From Victivallales bacterium (GTDB lineage Bacteria > Verrucomicrobiota > Lentisphaeria > Oligosphaerales > Oligosphaeraceae): a stretch of 6,627 bases of DNA. This document shows positions 5,305 through 6,627 of this stretch, in pieces. The position numbers and the translations under genes were made by a program. Where the stretch lies: positions 1-6,627 of the forward strand of contig JAFYGL010000062.1 in NCBI GenBank assembly GCA_017543165.1, written 5' to 3'. Positions within the stretch are counted from its first letter, which is position 1; each line of letters starts with the position of its first letter. The notes below the pieces were generated by a model. It saw nothing but the letters and a program-made list of their open reading frames with translations. It made no database searches and was not told the DNA's origin.

Positions 5305-5336
5305 ATGGACGCCATCGGCGCGCCCACACAAAAACA

Positions 5337-5870
5337 ATGAACGACAACAACCTCATTTGGATAGACATGGAGATGACAGGCCTGATTCCCGAAAAGGACA
5401 GGGTTCTGGAAATCGCCAGCATAATAACGGACAGCGACCTGAACATCCTGGCTGAAGGCCCAGTGCTGGCCGTCCACCAGAGCAAGGCCATTCTGGACGG
5501 GATGGACGAATGGTGCACAACGCACCACAAAGGCTCTGGCCTGTATGACAGGGTGCTTGCCTCAACCATAGACGAGGCCGAAGCCGAACAGCGGACGCTG
5601 GACTTCGTGTCGCAGTACGTGCCCAAAGGCAAAAGCCCCATCTGCGGCAACAGCGTCGGGCAGGACAGGCGTTTCTTGTACAGGTACATGCCTAAGTTGC
5701 AGGATTATTTCCACTACAGGACGCTGGATGTAAGCACCGTGAAAATCCTGGCGCAACGTTGGGCGCCCCAGTTGGTCTTTACTAAAAAAGAAGCACATCT
5801 TGCGCTGGATGACATCAGGGAATCCATAGCGGAACTGGCTTTTTACAAACAACATTTATTCAAACTATGA
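5337..5870 (+). CDS. orn: Oligoribonuclease (DEDDh 3'-5' exonuclease)
   Basis: The 177-residue protein degrades RNA dinucleotides and other very short oligomers (including pGpG from c-di-GMP) to mononucleotides, the last step of RNA decay. It aligns along nearly its whole length with E. coli Orn (181 residues). The DEDDh catalytic set is complete: D10 and E12 in [10 protein letters not shown]110 in [12 protein letters not shown]154 in KKEAH and D159 in LALDDIRES. The dimer-interface region [15 protein letters not shown] at 120-134 is also typical. The ATG at 5337 is the only sensible start, since family members begin a few residues before IWID. No Shine-Dalgarno is visible before it (CCCACACAAAAACA precedes), unlike the other genes here. 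The upstream gap is a repeat-rich structured region. The stop overlaps the next start as ATGA, so translation of the downstream gene is probably coupled. Confidence 0.95.
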   Translation: MNDNNLIWIDMEMTGLIPEKDRVLEIASIITDSDLNILAEGPVLAVHQSKAILDGMDEWCTTHHKGSGLYDRVLASTIDEAEAEQRTLDFVSQYVPKGKSPICGNSVGQDRRFLYRYMPKLQDYFHYRTLDVSTVKILAQRWAPQLVFTKKEAHLALDDIRESIAELAFYKQHLFKL

Positions 5871-6627
5871 AAATGCGCAAATATCACGGACTGGGCAACG
5901 ACTATCTGGTAATATCGCCCGAGGAACTCACATTCAATCTGAGTGTGGAGAACATCCAACTCATCTGCTCCCAGCATTATGGCGCAGGCTCTGACGGCAT
6001 CCTGACAGGCCCCCATACGCCAGATTCCGATGATTTCAAGGACATAGCCGCAAAAGCCCACATTCCAGATGACGTCGCCTCCAAGGCGCTTTGCGCACTG
6101 CGCATATTGAATCCCGATGGCTCGGAGGCAGAGAAAAGCGGCAACGGCCTGCGCATATTCTCCAGATTCCTGTATGACATGGGATACGTGTCGCTGAATA
6201 CACCCTTTACCCTGCTTACCTTGGGCGGCAGCGTGACAGCCACGGTGCTCAACGACGAAGGCGACATCCGCGTTGACATGGGCACGGTCGCCTTCCAGTC
6301 GCAAGACTTTCCAGGTGAAAGCGAGGCCGATGGCACACGCCACATTACCATCAACGGCAAGGACATACGCTACTGCCCTGCCTCGGTTGGCAATCCACAC
6401 TGCGTGGTGCTAAACCAGCCCGCCACCAAGGAGACTGCCCTTGAACTGGGGCCTCTGCTGGAAAACGCCCCTTGCTTCCCCAACCGCATCAATGTGCAGT
6501 TCCTGAAGGTGGTGGACGAGCATAAAATCGCAATTGAGATTTGGGAACGTGGCGCGGCATATACACTGGCCTCTGGCAGTAGCGCCAGCGCGTGCGCGGC
6601 GGTAGCGGTGAAGATGGGTTACTGCAA
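5867..6627 (+). CDS. dapF: DapF-family protein with Ser at both catalytic Cys sites (3' end missing)
   Basis: 253 residues are present; the frame runs off the right edge. The family is clear from [10 protein letters not shown] at 7-16, GSDGIL at 41-46, [18 protein letters not shown] at 79-96, SVGNPHCVV at 173-181, NRINVQF at 206-212 and [22 protein letters not shown] at 227-248. Diaminopimelate epimerase converts L,L- to meso-diaminopimelate for lysine and peptidoglycan using two cysteines (Cys73 and Cys217 in the H. influenzae enzyme). Here the corresponding residues are S91 (codon AGC) and S236 (TCT). Substrate-binding N82, N176, N209, E227 and R228 remain. The stretch between DGIL and RILN (47-78) is about 15 residues longer than in E. 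coli. The start overlaps the orn stop (ATGA) with no Shine-Dalgarno, implying coupling; ATG 5873 is an alternative. It may be a variant epimerase, a racemase for another substrate, or a non-epimerase relative. Confidence 0.85.
   Translation, partial: MKMRKYHGLGNDYLVISPEELTFNLSVENIQLICSQHYGAGSDGILTGPHTPDSDDFKDIAAKAHIPDDVASKALCALRILNPDGSEAEKSGNGLRIFSRFLYDMGYVSLNTPFTLLTLGGSVTATVLNDEGDIRVDMGTVAFQSQDFPGESEADGTRHITINGKDIRYCPASVGNPHCVVLNQPATKETALELGPLLENAPCFPNRINVQFLKVVDEHKIAIEIWERGAAYTLASGSSASACAAVAVKMGYC

Larger units (their letters stand above)
5095..5324. repeat. 230-bp element with ~57-bp inverted ends
   Basis: The left arm (5095-5150) and the right arm (5268-5324) are inverted copies, differing by about five substitutions and one indel across 57 positions. 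Each arm runs from an outer GGCG...CGAT segment through GCGTCCATGTGAGCGCC to a GTTGGYCAAC palindrome. The 117-bp interior carries the 42-bp tandem repeat. No ORF of recognisable function lies in it. It fills the gap from 25 nt after the frr stop to 12 nt before the orn ATG. Flanking GCCCAC copies (5086-5091, 5322-5327) do not sit at matching distances from the arm ends, so a target-site duplication is not established. It could be a MITE-like non-autonomous element, a palindromic intergenic repeat, or a structured leader for orn. Confidence 0.85.

Noticed and set aside
5086..5327. GCCCAC direct repeats as target-site duplication around the inverted-repeat element
   Set aside because: The left copy is 3 nt outside the arm while the right copy overlaps the arm end, so the geometry is not that of a clean insertion.
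5137..5337. Minus-strand 66-codon frame with a repeated 14-residue unit (WPTCMDYLGLCHTC)
   Set aside because: The repeat peptide is a by-product of the 42-bp DNA repeat (42 is divisible by 3). There is no ribosome binding site and no known family.

Overview
The window is bacterial chromosome. It carries a conserved translation/nucleotide cluster on the plus strand (rpsB-tsf-pyrH-frr), followed by orn and a dapF-like gene that runs off the right edge. To the left, on the minus strand, lie a flavoprotein oxidoreductase gene and the 5' end of a CDP-alcohol phosphatidyltransferase gene that runs off the left edge. There are no RNA genes, CRISPR arrays, transposase genes or phage genes. Coding DNA is moderately G+C-rich. 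Start sites mostly carry AGGA/GGAGG-type Shine-Dalgarno sequences. The combination of a DapF-family protein, a phospholipid-headgroup transferase and a PF12831-type FAD oxidoreductase suggests a Gram-negative-type heterotroph. A PVC-group lineage (for example Lentisphaerota) is a guess from the style of the flavoprotein and cannot be settled from this sequence alone.

Layout. 1-236 (minus): N-terminal 78 residues of a membrane CDP-alcohol phosphatidyltransferase. 254-283: three tandem 10-bp repeats in the gap. 295-1632 (minus): FAD-dependent oxidoreductase, whose start is fixed by a GGAGG site. 1633-1996: divergent intergenic region with a candidate promoter on each side, a 23-bp palindrome, a 17-bp GC-rich tandem repeat and a leader of about 160 nt for rpsB. 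1997-2764 rpsB (GTG start) and 2788-3606 tsf form one unit, closed by a strong intrinsic terminator at 3636-3678. 3712-4431 pyrH and 4452-5069 frr form a second unit. 5070-5336 is a noncoding region holding a 230-bp repeat element with about 57-bp inverted ends and an internal 42-bp tandem repeat. 5337-5870 orn and 5867-6627 dapF-like overlap by ATGA.

How the genes work together. rpsB, tsf and frr act in translation (small-subunit assembly, EF-Tu recharging, post-termination recycling). pyrH makes UDP, the precursor of the other pyrimidine nucleotides and of UDP-sugars. orn destroys the last dinucleotides of RNA decay. The dapF-like gene belongs to the family that supplies meso-diaminopimelate for peptidoglycan and lysine.

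The two most notable points are these. (1) The DapF-family protein has serine at both positions where the classical epimerase has its catalytic cysteines. (2) The frr-orn gap holds an elaborate inverted/tandem repeat with four evenly spaced GTTGGYCAAC palindromes. Also worth a look are an abrupt drop in G+C over the last 130 bases of pyrH and a 20-residue Asn/Gly/Lys/Ala/Pro-rich extension at the N-terminus of the ribosome recycling factor.
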